A DNA stretch of 22,165 nucleotides from CAZXFA01 sp964640085 (GTDB lineage Bacteria; Actinomycetota; UBA4738; HRBIN12). The DNA lies in assembly GCA_964640085.1 (NCBI GenBank), contig CAZXFA010000034.1:1-22165 (forward strand), in the 5' to 3' direction. Position numbers and translations under genes: made by a program. Position 1 is the first letter of the stretch. Each line of letters begins with the position of its first letter. The notes beneath the pieces were generated by a model. The model was not told where the DNA came from and made no database searches. It saw only the letters and a list, made by a program, of their open reading frames with translations. Shown piece after piece: positions 1 through 7,939 of the stretch.

Positions 1-1
1 G

Positions 2-17
2 GAGCCCGCTCGGGCTC
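2..17. terminator. Short palindromic hairpin at the window edge
   Basis: GAGCCCG and CGGGCTC are perfect inverted repeats separated by two bases, so a real hairpin would have about five base pairs and a six-base loop. It lies about 180 nt past the stop codon of the minus-strand secreted protein gene and could end that transcript. There is no T-tract. The stretch between it and the stop codon (18-194) holds nothing recognised, apart from a short high-GC3 minus-strand frame ending at about 40 that may be a gene remnant. Confidence 0.3.
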
Positions 18-194
18 GCATCGCCGGTTCTGACAGCCCTCAGCGCAGCACCTCACCCTTGGGGATCAGCTTGGCCGAGTCCGGGGAGGGCATGGGCACG
101 ACCTGGGCCCGGGAGGGACAGCGCAAACCAGCGCTTGCGGGCTTGGCTCTGCTTGGGGAAACACGCCCCAGATCATGCGGGAGATCGGTCCCGT

Positions 195-2522
195 CTACTT
201 GTAGAAGCCGATCAACAGCCCCTCCACCGATAGGAAATCGACGATGTCGACCCTCAGGGGGTTGTCCTGCAGAAGTTGACCGCCAGTCTCCTGCTCGAGC
301 CAGTAGGAGGCGGTGCAAGGGACCAGGAGGAGGCTCAAGCTGAACCGCCCGTCCGGTGCAGCGAACGCGGATTCACGGATGAGACGGTCCACCCCCGGAT
401 CGAACGTGGCGTCGCCATCGTCCAGGTACAAGTTCAGCCGTACGTCTCCGGGACCTTCCTCGCCGGGGTCGTACGAGCCGTTCGAATTGAGGTCGTTGAA
501 GACCAGTCCCGCGATGTGAGCCGCCTGCGGGACGAGGGGGAGGTTGACGATCGTGCGATCGTTCGCATCAAGGTCGATCGGGAACGTCGATGCCGGAAGG
601 TCGATGCAACGGGAGCCGCCCGGGTCGAGCCACTGCAAGCTCACGTCCCAGGCGCCCGGTGGCAGGCGATCCCAGCCCCAGGCTCCGTCGGGGCCGACGG
701 GCAGTTGCTCGAGCCAGCGGCTGCGTGCCGCGATGGTCTGCGCGTTGCCGACGACCGGGTCCATCTCCGATCCTTGCGCCAGGATCTCGTCGCCATCGGC
801 GGAGAGTGCCATGATCCCCGCGAGGGGACTCGAGCACGTGAACTTGTCGTCGATGATCGGGTCCGAGCACACGCGCCCGTAGAGCGCCGCGAATCGGTCG
901 AGGTCCACCCCGTCGACGTTCTCACCGCTGCTCTCAAGGCCCGCGTCCTCACCGGGTAGGACGCCTCGGAAGCTCACCCCTGTCCCCCCGGTCGGGCGCC
1001 AGATGGCGAGATCCTGTTTCTCCACGCTTGTCCCACCGGTCGAGTAGCCCAGAGTTGTCGAGACGAGGAGATCGCCGGCGCGCGCGATCGGGCCGAGGTC
1101 ATCCCCGTACTCGAGGTAGGACAATGCGTCGACGTCCTTCTTCCACCCCCCCGGGCGTCCGTCGACGAAGAGCTGGAAGCTCCCGCTCGTCGCGCCCCCG
1201 AAGCTCGTGGGTCTGAAGACGAAGACGTCTTCGTCGTTCGCCGTGAAGGTCGATCCACCCGACGTCGCGTTGACACCACCAGTCGTCGAAAGGAGGAGGC
1301 TGGCAGCCTTCAGAGAGCTCGATCCGCCGCCAAGCACGAGATCCGCGGCATCGATGTCCTCGGAGGTGTTGTTCCCGAGGCCCACATCACTGCCATCGAA
1401 GAAGAACTCGAAGGTCCGGCTCTCTGAGCGGAAGAGCACGAGGTCCGTCGGCTTCACGGGCCCCGGCAGGCCCGCGCCGGAGGCCCCGAACGCCGAGGTC
1501 GACACGCTGGTCCGGAAGGAGAGGATGAGATCACCAGGCGAAAGCCTCGCACCGCCCTTGAATCCTGGGACGCCCGTCTCGCGATCGATCGCGATCACCG
1601 CGTCGACGTCCTTTCCCGTGAGGGCCTCCGCCACGTTCGAGCCGTTGAAGTCGATGTGGGACAGGTGCATCAGGCCGTTCGTGCCTCGAAGGAGGGTGAC
1701 GACGTCCTCATCCCGTGCCCGGAAACGGCGGTGGAGCTTCCAGGTCGCCGGGACTCCTTGCGCCGGCAGGACCAGGTTCCCGGCCGTCGAGAGCTGTAGA
1801 CGCTGGTAGTCGGCCCCGATGATCCCGTCGCAGTTGTTGTCCCGTGCACCCTGGAGATCGTCCAGACGCTCGCGTGCGAAGGGTGAGATCGAGATGTCCG
1901 AGTCATCGCAGTCGTGGAAGCTCTCGTAGCGGTTGTTGGTAGAGAACGTGTCGCCGTCGGCATCCCCGTCCGCTCGCGGCTCGATCTTGATCTTCGGGTT
2001 GTCGGTCACAAAGGCTCCGGTGACGACCGGCACCAGCCCCGTCCCCGAGCCAAACGGTTCGAGCTGAGCGAGCAGGTCGTAGTTCAGGAGGCCGAAGAAC
2101 GTCGTGGTTTCGAACGGTTCTAGGCCATCGAGCTCGTCGATGTTCCCGGGGACATCATGCGCGTCGAAGAGCATGACATGGACCCAGACGTCGTCCTTCT
2201 CATCGATGGTGGGCGCGGCGAGTTCGATCAGGCGACTTCGCCCGCCCGGCTCCTGCAGCAGCTGGCAGGTGAACACGTCGAACGAGTCGATGAGGAAGGG
2301 AAGGTCGCCGTCGTTCTCCCAGTAGAGGAAGGCGAGCATGAACTCGCCGCTCGCGCCCGGGGGAAGCGGGTCACAGAAGGTCGCGGGCGGGACGATGACG
2401 GTGAAACGCAAGGGCGCGTCACCGAGCTGCGCAAGGGCGCCGATCGTCGGAAGGACGAGGTTGCCGGAGAGCATGACCGCGACGATGGCGGCACGGAGCC
2501 GTCGGCTGAGCCTGGGGGACAT
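195..2522 (-). CDS. Secreted multi-domain protein: MopE-like metal-binding motif, beta-rich tandem repeats, SdrD-type B domain
   Basis: A protein of about 775 aa whose N-terminus (MSPRLSRRLRAA, then a hydrophobic stretch ending near ALAQ) is a signal peptide, so it should be exported. Residues ~185-235 carry an Asp-rich DADGD stretch, then DCDDSD and DNNCDG, the pattern of the MopE-type metal-binding motif. Residues ~270-545 hold about four degenerate units of 55-80 residues with recurring 'DLLxST', 'D(L/V)xxFRPT', 'F..DG' and 'EDVDA' elements. Residues ~670-745 match the SdrD B-like fold (GLVFNDLNSNGSYDPGEEG), which is usually Ca-binding in surface proteins. No TM helix or sortase motif is visible at the C-terminus (ends LLIGFYK). 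I chose ATG at 2522 over an in-frame GTG at 2531 because AGGGGAGG lies 8 nt before the ATG and overlaps the GTG. The substrate or partner is unknown. An extracellular binding or structural role is inferred. Confidence 0.85.
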   Translation of the reverse strand: MSPRLSRRLRAAIVAVMLSGNLVLPTIGALAQLGDAPLRFTVIVPPATFCDPLPPGASGEFMLAFLYWENDGDLPFLIDSFDVFTCQLLQEPGGRSRLIELAAPTIDEKDDVWVHVMLFDAHDVPGNIDELDGLEPFETTTFFGLLNYDLLAQLEPFGSGTGLVPVVTGAFVTDNPKIKIEPRADGDADGDTFSTNNRYESFHDCDDSDISISPFARERLDDLQGARDNNCDGIIGADYQRLQLSTAGNLVLPAQGVPATWKLHRRFRARDEDVVTLLRGTNGLMHLSHIDFNGSNVAEALTGKDVDAVIAIDRETGVPGFKGGARLSPGDLILSFRTSVSTSAFGASGAGLPGPVKPTDLVLFRSESRTFEFFFDGSDVGLGNNTSEDIDAADLVLGGGSSSLKAASLLLSTTGGVNATSGGSTFTANDEDVFVFRPTSFGGATSGSFQLFVDGRPGGWKKDVDALSYLEYGDDLGPIARAGDLLVSTTLGYSTGGTSVEKQDLAIWRPTGGTGVSFRGVLPGEDAGLESSGENVDGVDLDRFAALYGRVCSDPIIDDKFTCSSPLAGIMALSADGDEILAQGSEMDPVVGNAQTIAARSRWLEQLPVGPDGAWGWDRLPPGAWDVSLQWLDPGGSRCIDLPASTFPIDLDANDRTIVNLPLVPQAAHIAGLVFNDLNSNGSYDPGEEGPGDVRLNLYLDDGDATFDPGVDRLIRESAFAAPDGRFSLSLLLVPCTASYWLEQETGGQLLQDNPLRVDIVDFLSVEGLLIGFYK

Positions 2523-2530
2523 CGACCACA

Positions 2531-2538
2531 CCTCCCCT
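2531..2538 (-). promoter_or_regulatory. Ribosome binding site deciding the start of the secreted protein
   Basis: Read on the minus strand this is AGGGGAGG. It is 8 nt from the ATG at 2522. The upstream in-frame GTG at 2531 lies inside it and cannot use it. Confidence 0.65.
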
Positions 2539-2705
2539 GTGGTCGTGGGAACCTAAACCCTAGCGCTACCTGAGCTGGCCGTTCAACTCATCGGGGGCCG
2601 CCGTCAGGTCATCGTGGGTGCCAGGGGGGATCCAGGCGTGCACGGAAGGCAGTCGTCTCAGGGGGCCAGGCTCCCCAGTACAACTGGAACCAGATTCCGT
2701 ACATC

Positions 2706-2730
2706 CTGAGGATCGACACACGATCCTCAG
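2706..2730 (-). terminator. Perfect 10-bp hairpin overlapping a stop codon
   Basis: CTGAGGATCG, a five-base loop and CGATCCTCAG form a perfect 10-bp stem. The minus-strand stop codon of the SRPBCC gene (2727-2729) lies inside the stem. No U-tract follows, so if it terminates transcription it does so as an I-shaped hairpin of the kind reported for actinobacteria. The remaining gap to the next gene (2523-2705) holds nothing else recognised. Confidence 0.55.
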
Positions 2731-3365
2731 CGGGAGACCCCGCGTCGCTCGACGCGGTCTCGGAGACCTCGTAGCAGCTTCTGAGTCATTACGAAACTGA
2801 CCGCCTCGATAGGCTCGACAAGCAAGGGCGCCCAGAGGCGCGTGTAGCGGTACCGCTCCCGGACGAGGAGCCGAGTCGTGCCGTTCGGTCGGGCGTGCAG
2901 GACGAACGCCCACACGAAGTCGTACGGGACGGCGATCTTCTCCCCCATCGGGACCGCCCCGCGTACGACGAGTGCACGCCCCGGCTCGACGGCGATCACC
3001 TTCAGCTCGACCTCGGGAGCAAGCCGGAACGGGTCGCCGACCGCGACATCCTGCCATTCGGGCACGATCCGGTCGGCGCTGTGGATGCCCGCGCCGACCA
3101 GGTTCGCCAGCGCATCGTAGCTGTAGAAGCCGCCTCGGTCCTGCCCGAGCTGGGCGATCCACGGCCACACGTCCTCGGCAGGCGATGCGATCGTGATCGC
3201 TCGCGTCGCCTCCAGGTCCGAGCCGTTCAGGGCGTCGTCCCCCGGGAGAGCAGCGCGAGCCTCCTCCTCGGTGGCCCCCCACCGTAGATGCCATGGACGA
3301 ACGAACCGAGCGTAGAGCAGGGCGGCCCCAGCAGCTACCCACAGCAGAAGTCGTCCCTTCGTCAC
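2727..3365 (-). CDS. Membrane-anchored SRPBCC (START-like) family protein
   Basis: About 212 aa. An N-terminal hydrophobic segment (LLLWVAAGAALLYARF) would anchor it in the membrane. It is followed by a WHLRWGATEEE motif and a polyketide-cyclase/START-like domain (TRAITIASPAEDVWPWIAQLGQ, then GGFYSYDALANL). This arrangement is common in uncharacterised actinobacterial SRPBCC proteins, which bind hydrophobic ligands in a helix-grip pocket. The ligand here is unknown. I chose the GTG at 3365 because GGAG lies 7 nt upstream. An in-frame longer start at 3443 would add a low-complexity leader before the membrane segment and has no clear ribosome binding site. The next gene upstream on the same strand is about 330 nt away, so an operon is doubtful. 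Confidence 0.8.
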   Translation of the reverse strand: MTKGRLLLWVAAGAALLYARFVRPWHLRWGATEEEARAALPGDDALNGSDLEATRAITIASPAEDVWPWIAQLGQDRGGFYSYDALANLVGAGIHSADRIVPEWQDVAVGDPFRLAPEVELKVIAVEPGRALVVRGAVPMGEKIAVPYDFVWAFVLHARPNGTTRLLVRERYRYTRLWAPLLVEPIEAVSFVMTQKLLRGLRDRVERRGVSR

Positions 3366-3693
3366 GGGAGGTCTCCGCGCCAACGTCGCGTCACCAAGCT
3401 GAGTGTGTCCGAAATCCCCTGGTGGCTGGAGGGACGCATGCATTTGAGCCCACGCGTCACGGGTCCCGAATCATCGGTCCAGCCATGCAACCTCCCGGCA
3501 GCTGAGCGGTCGCCCGATCGTGCGCGCCTGCTCCCAGAACGGCGGTCTAGCCTTCTGGCGGAGAGCGTGCGGGACTCGGCCCTCACGGCGGGACGCATCG
3601 GATGCAAGCGGCTCACGAACGCGGGGACGGGCGATGAAGCACCCAGCTGGTTCGCCAGTGCGCCGGCCTCGCACCTCGGGCGGGTCGCCGGCA
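3366..3693. other. Intergenic stretch, no gene recognised
   Basis: About 330 nt between two minus-strand genes. The frames that cross it have no recognisable domains and no ribosome binding site. It should contain the promoter of the SRPBCC gene, but I could not pick out a convincing -35/-10 pair. Confidence 0.5.
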
Positions 3694-4323
3694 TCAGATG
3701 CCGAGCCCGCCGACGAGCACGGCGACCGCGAACGGGACGACCAGGACGCCCCCAACGACGTTCAGGAGCTCGATCCGCCGGTTCCGAGCCACGTAGCCGG
3801 CGAACCCGAGGATGCTCGTGATCCCGCTAGCGAGCAGGAACCACCCCGCCCATGACCACGCCCCGCCGGTCGTGATCAGCGGCGTCGCGAGGAGGATCGC
3901 CCCGGCGCCGAACAGCGCGTACGCGAGCATCGCGAGCAGGTACGTGATCGATCCAGGCGCCCCGAAGTACACCAGCTCGGTTGCCGCGTGGTGCGAGAGG
4001 AGCAGCTGAGGCAACACCGTGTACTGCGTGGTGTAGGCGACGCTCACGAGCGCCGCATACGCCGCGAGGAACCAGGTCCCGGCCGCATCGAGGCGACCTG
4101 GTTCGCGATCGGGCACCTGAAAGAGGAGGGACAGGGTGATGAGCATCGCCGGCGCGATCAGCGACGCGTTGACGAAGCTCCAGCGGTAGGCGGCCGACGA
4201 GCGACGCAGCCGCTCCAGCTGTTCCCCGAGACTCCCCTTCGGCGCAGTCGCCGCGAGCAAGACGATCCAGGCCCCGACGAAGATGAGCACGGCGCCGCTC
4301 GAGGAGGCCAGCCACAGCCGCAT
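3694..4323 (-). CDS. Six-helix integral membrane protein, function unknown
   Basis: A 209-aa protein with six predicted membrane helices at about residues 9-27, 51-70, 82-104, 122-148, 155-178 and 187-207. There is no signal peptide, and the polar loops are short. The composition resembles small uncharacterised membrane proteins of the DUF4386 type, but I cannot confirm that family. Conserved-looking features are the YTTQYTVLPQLLLSHH segment between helices 3 and 4 and a GAPGSITYLL stretch. The ATG at 4323 has no clear Shine-Dalgarno sequence, so the start is less certain than the frame. No enzyme motif is visible. Confidence 0.75.
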   Translation of the reverse strand: MRLWLASSSGAVLIFVGAWIVLLAATAPKGSLGEQLERLRRSSAAYRWSFVNASLIAPAMLITLSLLFQVPDREPGRLDAAGTWFLAAYAALVSVAYTTQYTVLPQLLLSHHAATELVYFGAPGSITYLLAMLAYALFGAGAILLATPLITTGGAWSWAGWFLLASGITSILGFAGYVARNRRIELLNVVGGVLVVPFAVAVLVGGLGI

Positions 4324-4384
4324 GTGGCCATTCGAGCGAACGAGTGATCAGGCGATATAGGGCGAACGGCCCGGTACGACCGGT

Positions 4385-4870
4385 TCAGTCGGCCTCGCGG
4401 CGAAGCAGCGCCCGCGCATGGCGCCAGGCAAGGACCGGCACGAAGCTCCCCTGAGGCCTCAGGCGGGAGCGCAAGCAGCTCGTCCATGGCCGGGTGGCCT
4501 CTGAATGCAGGCTGGGCAGCACGTGGGAGTAGGTGTCCAGCGTGATCCCCACGCTGGCGTGCCCCAGCCGCTCGGAGACCACCTTGGGGTGCACCCCCTG
4601 GGCCAGCAGCAGGGTGGCGTGGGCGTGACGCAGGTCGTGGAACCGGACCGAGCGGGAGCCCTGGGAGATGATCGTCGTGGAGTTCGCGTTCGGCCGGTGC
4701 CTTACCTGCGGCGGGGCGCTCCTGCCCGAGTTCCTCGTCGCCTCTGAGGGGGGGACCCTATGGCACACCACTCGCTCGTCCATCGGCAGACGGCGATCGG
4801 GTTCTGTGCCCACAGCGGCTGGACGGCGCTCGAGAGAGTGCCCGGTGCGCTGGTCCGCGCAGCACCGCAA
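4385..4870 (-). pseudogene. Eroded tyrosine recombinase (phage-type integrase), C-terminal remnant
   Basis: The segment at about 4500-4655 translates to a typical C-terminal catalytic part of a tyrosine integrase: FHDLRHAHATLLLAQG (box II His and Arg), then SERLGHASVGITLDTYSHV with the GH and the nucleophile Tyr. A second short match, RRLPMDERVV at about 4775-4805, resembles the strand that normally precedes the catalytic core. The N-terminal arm-binding and core-binding domains and the first catalytic Arg are missing, and the sequence between the two matches shifts frame. The tail after the Tyr (WTSCLRSRL onward) is also not integrase-like. It is therefore a dead remnant of an integrated element. 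No attachment site or tRNA is seen next to it. Confidence 0.75.
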
Positions 4871-4906
4871 ACCCGGTCAGGAGATCCCGGCAACCGGCCG
4901 AGCCAG

Positions 4907-5089
4907 CTACGCGGTGACTAGTTCGAAGCCAAGCGCCTGGAGATCGCGTGCGTGTCTCCCGCACAGCCAACGTTCGCGCACCATCGGATGCCCAGGCTTC
5001 CCCGCACGCGTGGACTTCACCTGCACCCGCACGACGGCTCGGGTCTTCCGTTCATGTGGAAGATTGCAGTACTGCCCGTTCGTATCCAT
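4907..5089 (-). CDS. Small Cys/Arg-rich protein (60 aa), unknown
   Basis: A 60-aa frame starting MDTNGQYCNLPHERK and ending in LCGRHARDLQALGFELV. It has two Cys and several His/Arg, which could suit a small metal-binding or nucleic-acid-binding protein, but no family is recognised. The start is supported by a TACCAT box 6 nt upstream of the ATG, as expected for a leaderless transcript. A longer frame reaching 5377 would overlap the oppositely oriented acetyl-CoA synthetase start and looks non-coding. It is divergent from that gene, with about 250 nt between the two starts. Confidence 0.5.
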   Translation of the reverse strand: MDTNGQYCNLPHERKTRAVVRVQVKSTRAGKPGHPMVRERWLCGRHARDLQALGFELVTA

Positions 5090-5095
5090 AGCTCG

Positions 5096-5101
5096 ATGGT
5101 A
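5096..5101 (-). promoter_or_regulatory. Candidate -10 box (TACCAT) of a leaderless gene
   Basis: On the minus strand TACCAT lies 6 nt before the ATG at 5089, which places the expected transcription start at or next to the start codon. No Shine-Dalgarno is present for that gene. A matching -35 was not identified. Confidence 0.4.
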
Positions 5102-5336
5102 CAGGAGGAAGTGTCGGAGGCATTGGAAGTTGAGGAGATCCTTTCCGGGGCGCGATCGAGGCCCCTGCCAGTCCCGTGAGCTGGCCGCTGCTAGGTCTTG
5201 GCGACAGGCCGCGCGAGGTCGACGGGCAAGAGTCCCGCGGCCGCCTCGACCGTGAAGGAGTAAGGTCCAGTCGAGATCGACCGTGCCCGGCGCGTCCCGA
5301 GGCTGGGCGGACCCCGGGCGGCGTGGGAGGTGCAGG

Positions 5337-7448
5337 ATGACGGCAGAGCAGCAGGCAACGTCTTCCGAGGCGCACATCGCGGTGCACTGGAAGGAGGAGG
5401 ACTACTACCACCCGCCGGCCTCGTTCATCGCGCAGGCGAACGCGGCCGATCCCGCGATCTTCGAGCGGTTCAGCGAGGAGCACTTCCCCGAGTGCTTCAA
5501 GGAGTACGCCGACCTGCTCGACTGGGACGCCTACTGGCATACGACGCTCGACACCAGCAACCCGCCGTTCTGGAGGTGGTTCGTCGGGGGTCGCCTGAAC
5601 GCTTCCTACAACTGCCTCGACCGCCACCTGGCCAAGAACCGGAACAAGGCGGCCCTCATCTGGGTGCCCGAACCGGAGGATGAGGAGACCAAGGCGATCA
5701 CGTACCAGGAGCTCTACCGGCGAGTGAACGAGTTCGCGGCGCTGCTGCAGGACTTCACCGGCGTCGCGACGAGCGACCGGGTGACGTTCCACCTCCCGAT
5801 GGTGCCCGAGCTGCCCGTGTCGATGCTCGCCTGCGCCCGTCTCGGGGTCATCCACTCCGAGGTGTTCGGGGGGTTCAGCGGGACCGCGTGCGGGGAGCGG
5901 ATCGCGGATTCGGGCAGCCACATCCTGGTGACGATGGACGGCTACTACCGTAACGGCGAGCTGATCGACCACAAGGCCAAGGCCGACGAGGCGGTGACGA
6001 AGGCGCGCGAGCTCGGCCAGGAGGTCGAGAAGGTGCTGGTCTGGCGCCGGCACCCGGGCCGGTACGCGTCGGAGAGCCCGATGGTGCCCGGGCGAGACTT
6101 CTTCGTCGATGAGGTGCTCGGCGAGTACCGCGGGCGGGTCGTGCCGCCGGTGTCGATGCCGGCGGAGGCGCCGCTGTTCCTGATGTACACGAGCGGGACG
6201 ACGGCCCGACCCAAGGGGTGCCAGCACAGCACCGGCGGGTACCTGGCCTACGTCACCGGGACCTCGAAGTACTACCAGGACATCCACCCGGAGGACACCT
6301 ACTGGTGTTTCGCCGACATCGGCTGGATCACGGGGCACTCCTACATCGTCTACGGGCCGTTGTCGCTCGGAACGACGAGCGTGATGTACGAGGGCGTGCC
6401 AGCCTACCCCGACGCCGGCCGACCCTGGAGGATCGCGGAGCGGCTCGGCGTGAACATCTTCCACACGGCGCCGACGACTATCCGCATGCTGCGGAAGCTC
6501 GGTCCGGACGAGCCGGCGAAGTACGACTACCACTTCAAGCACATGACCACCGTGGGGGAGCCGATCGAGCCGGACGTGTGGCGCTGGTACCACGACGTCG
6601 TTGGCAAGGGCGAGGCGGCCATCGTCGATACGTGGTGGCAGACCGAGAACGGCGGGTTCCTCGGCAGCACGCTGCCGGCGCTCCAGCCGATGAAGCCCGG
6701 AAGCTGCGGCCCGGGTGTGCTCGGCGTCTATCCCGAGATCTACGACGAGGGCGGCGAGGTGGTCGAGGCCGGGAGCGACCGAGCGGGCAACATCTGCATC
6801 CGGAACCCGTGGCCGGGCATCTTCCAGACGGTCTGGGGCCAGCCCGAGCGGTTCGTGCAGATCTACTACGAGAAGTACTGCCGGAACAAGGACAGCAAGG
6901 ACTGGCGCGACTGGCCGTACCTGTCCGGTGACGGCGCCGTCCAGGCCGCCGACGGCTACTTCCGGATCCTCGGTCGGGTCGACGACGTGATCAACGTGGC
7001 GGGGCACCGGCTCGGGACCAAGGAGCTCGAGTCGGCGAGCCTGACCGTCAAGGAGATCGCCGAGGCGGCGGCCGTCCCGGTCGTGGACGAGCTCCGCGGA
7101 CGGGTCGTCGAGATGTACGTCGCGCTCAAGCCCGGGATCGTCCCGAGCCCGGACATCGAGGTGAAGGTCGCAAAGGCGATCGAGACCGAGATCGGAAAGA
7201 TCGCCCGGCCCAGGAACGTCTGGATCGTCCCGGACATGCCCAAGACCCGGTCGGGCAAGATCATGCGGCGCGTGATCGCCGCCGTCTCCAACTTCGCAGA
7301 CGTTGGCGACACGACGACGCTCGCGAACCCCGAGATCGTCGAGGACATCCGGGCACACGTCCAAGCGGAGAAGGTGTCTCGCGGGGACACTCCGCGGGAG
7401 CTCTCCGAGCAGGAGATGGAGGAGATCAGGGCGTTCGGGTCCGAGTAG
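5337..7448 (+). CDS. acsA: Acetyl-CoA synthetase (AMP-forming), possibly broader short-chain acyl-CoA ligase
   Basis: A 703-aa enzyme that activates acetate (or a similar short acid) with ATP and CoA through an acyl-adenylate in the cytosol. Visible ANL-family motifs are the phosphate loop YTSGTTARPKG (residues 284-294), the acetate/AMP site DTWWQTENGG (431-440) with the Trp that normally limits the pocket to small acids, YLSGDGAV, GRVDDVINVAGHRLG (hinge and CoA region) and PKTRSGKIMRR near the C-terminus. Lys641 in that last motif is the catalytic lysine that Pat-type acetylases modify in this family, so post-translational control is possible. The canonical WWQTETG reads WWQTENG here. GGGAGG lies 6 nt before the ATG at 5337. 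An in-frame ATG at 5283 lacks such a site. A 103-aa gene follows after 48 nt and is likely co-transcribed. Confidence 0.93.
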   Translation: MTAEQQATSSEAHIAVHWKEEDYYHPPASFIAQANAADPAIFERFSEEHFPECFKEYADLLDWDAYWHTTLDTSNPPFWRWFVGGRLNASYNCLDRHLAKNRNKAALIWVPEPEDEETKAITYQELYRRVNEFAALLQDFTGVATSDRVTFHLPMVPELPVSMLACARLGVIHSEVFGGFSGTACGERIADSGSHILVTMDGYYRNGELIDHKAKADEAVTKARELGQEVEKVLVWRRHPGRYASESPMVPGRDFFVDEVLGEYRGRVVPPVSMPAEAPLFLMYTSGTTARPKGCQHSTGGYLAYVTGTSKYYQDIHPEDTYWCFADIGWITGHSYIVYGPLSLGTTSVMYEGVPAYPDAGRPWRIAERLGVNIFHTAPTTIRMLRKLGPDEPAKYDYHFKHMTTVGEPIEPDVWRWYHDVVGKGEAAIVDTWWQTENGGFLGSTLPALQPMKPGSCGPGVLGVYPEIYDEGGEVVEAGSDRAGNICIRNPWPGIFQTVWGQPERFVQIYYEKYCRNKDSKDWRDWPYLSGDGAVQAADGYFRILGRVDDVINVAGHRLGTKELESASLTVKEIAEAAAVPVVDELRGRVVEMYVALKPGIVPSPDIEVKVAKAIETEIGKIARPRNVWIVPDMPKTRSGKIMRRVIAAVSNFADVGDTTTLANPEIVEDIRAHVQAEKVSRGDTPRELSEQEMEEIRAFGSE

Positions 7449-7496
7449 GCGGCGCTGTCCCCGCTGGCGGGAGAAGGGAGGAGGCGGGGCTACGCG

Positions 7497-7808
7497 ATGA
7501 CCCGGCAGTACGTGGCCGGCGAGCTCTCGGTGATCCTCGGTCAGCTGCAGACGGCAGCGGCGGGCGGGGCCGCATCCGGTCTGGCCACGCGCCTGCGCCA
7601 CGAGGTGGAGACGACGCCCGCGGGGGCGCTGGGATCCGTGGCGGTGCGCGCGATGGAGCTGACCGACGGCGCCTGCTGGGACTCGCTCATGCACGGAGAG
7701 ATCGCGACGTTCGTCCGCGAGGCGGCGATCTGCGCGGAGCTATGGGAGTTCGGCATATGCGCCGGTCTCTTGGACGAAGAGGATCCCCCAGTCTCGACCC
7801 CGTCGTGA
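7497..7808 (+). CDS. Conserved-looking small protein downstream of the acetyl-CoA synthetase
   Basis: A 103-aa, probably helical protein (MTRQYVAGELSVILGQLQ, later DGACWDSLMHGE and REAAICAELWEFGICAGLL). It has no signal peptide or membrane segment. I do not recognise a named family. It follows the synthetase by 48 nt on the same strand, with AGGAGG about 12 nt before its ATG, a rather long spacing. The position suggests an operon and a possible accessory or regulatory role, but nothing in the sequence proves this. A short palindrome (CCCGTC/GACGGG, 7799-7812) overlaps its stop codon and might act as a weak terminator. Confidence 0.65.
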   Translation: MTRQYVAGELSVILGQLQTAAAGGAASGLATRLRHEVETTPAGALGSVAVRAMELTDGACWDSLMHGEIATFVREAAICAELWEFGICAGLLDEEDPPVSTPS

Positions 7809-7939
7809 CGGGCTAAACGCCAGGCCACGCGGAGTCCTCGCTCTCGGCGCGGCCCCGAGACTGGCCACGCGCTTGGATCGTTGGCCACGGGCTGCCGGAG
7901 CACCCCACCGATCTCGGCCGGCGCGTTCTGTGGCCGCGC

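Noticed and set aside
5052..7694. An 880-aa minus-strand open frame across the acetyl-CoA synthetase.
   Set aside because: It is antisense to a gene with full family motifs, is rich in Arg/His/Asp/Val typical of high-GC shadow frames, and shows no domain.
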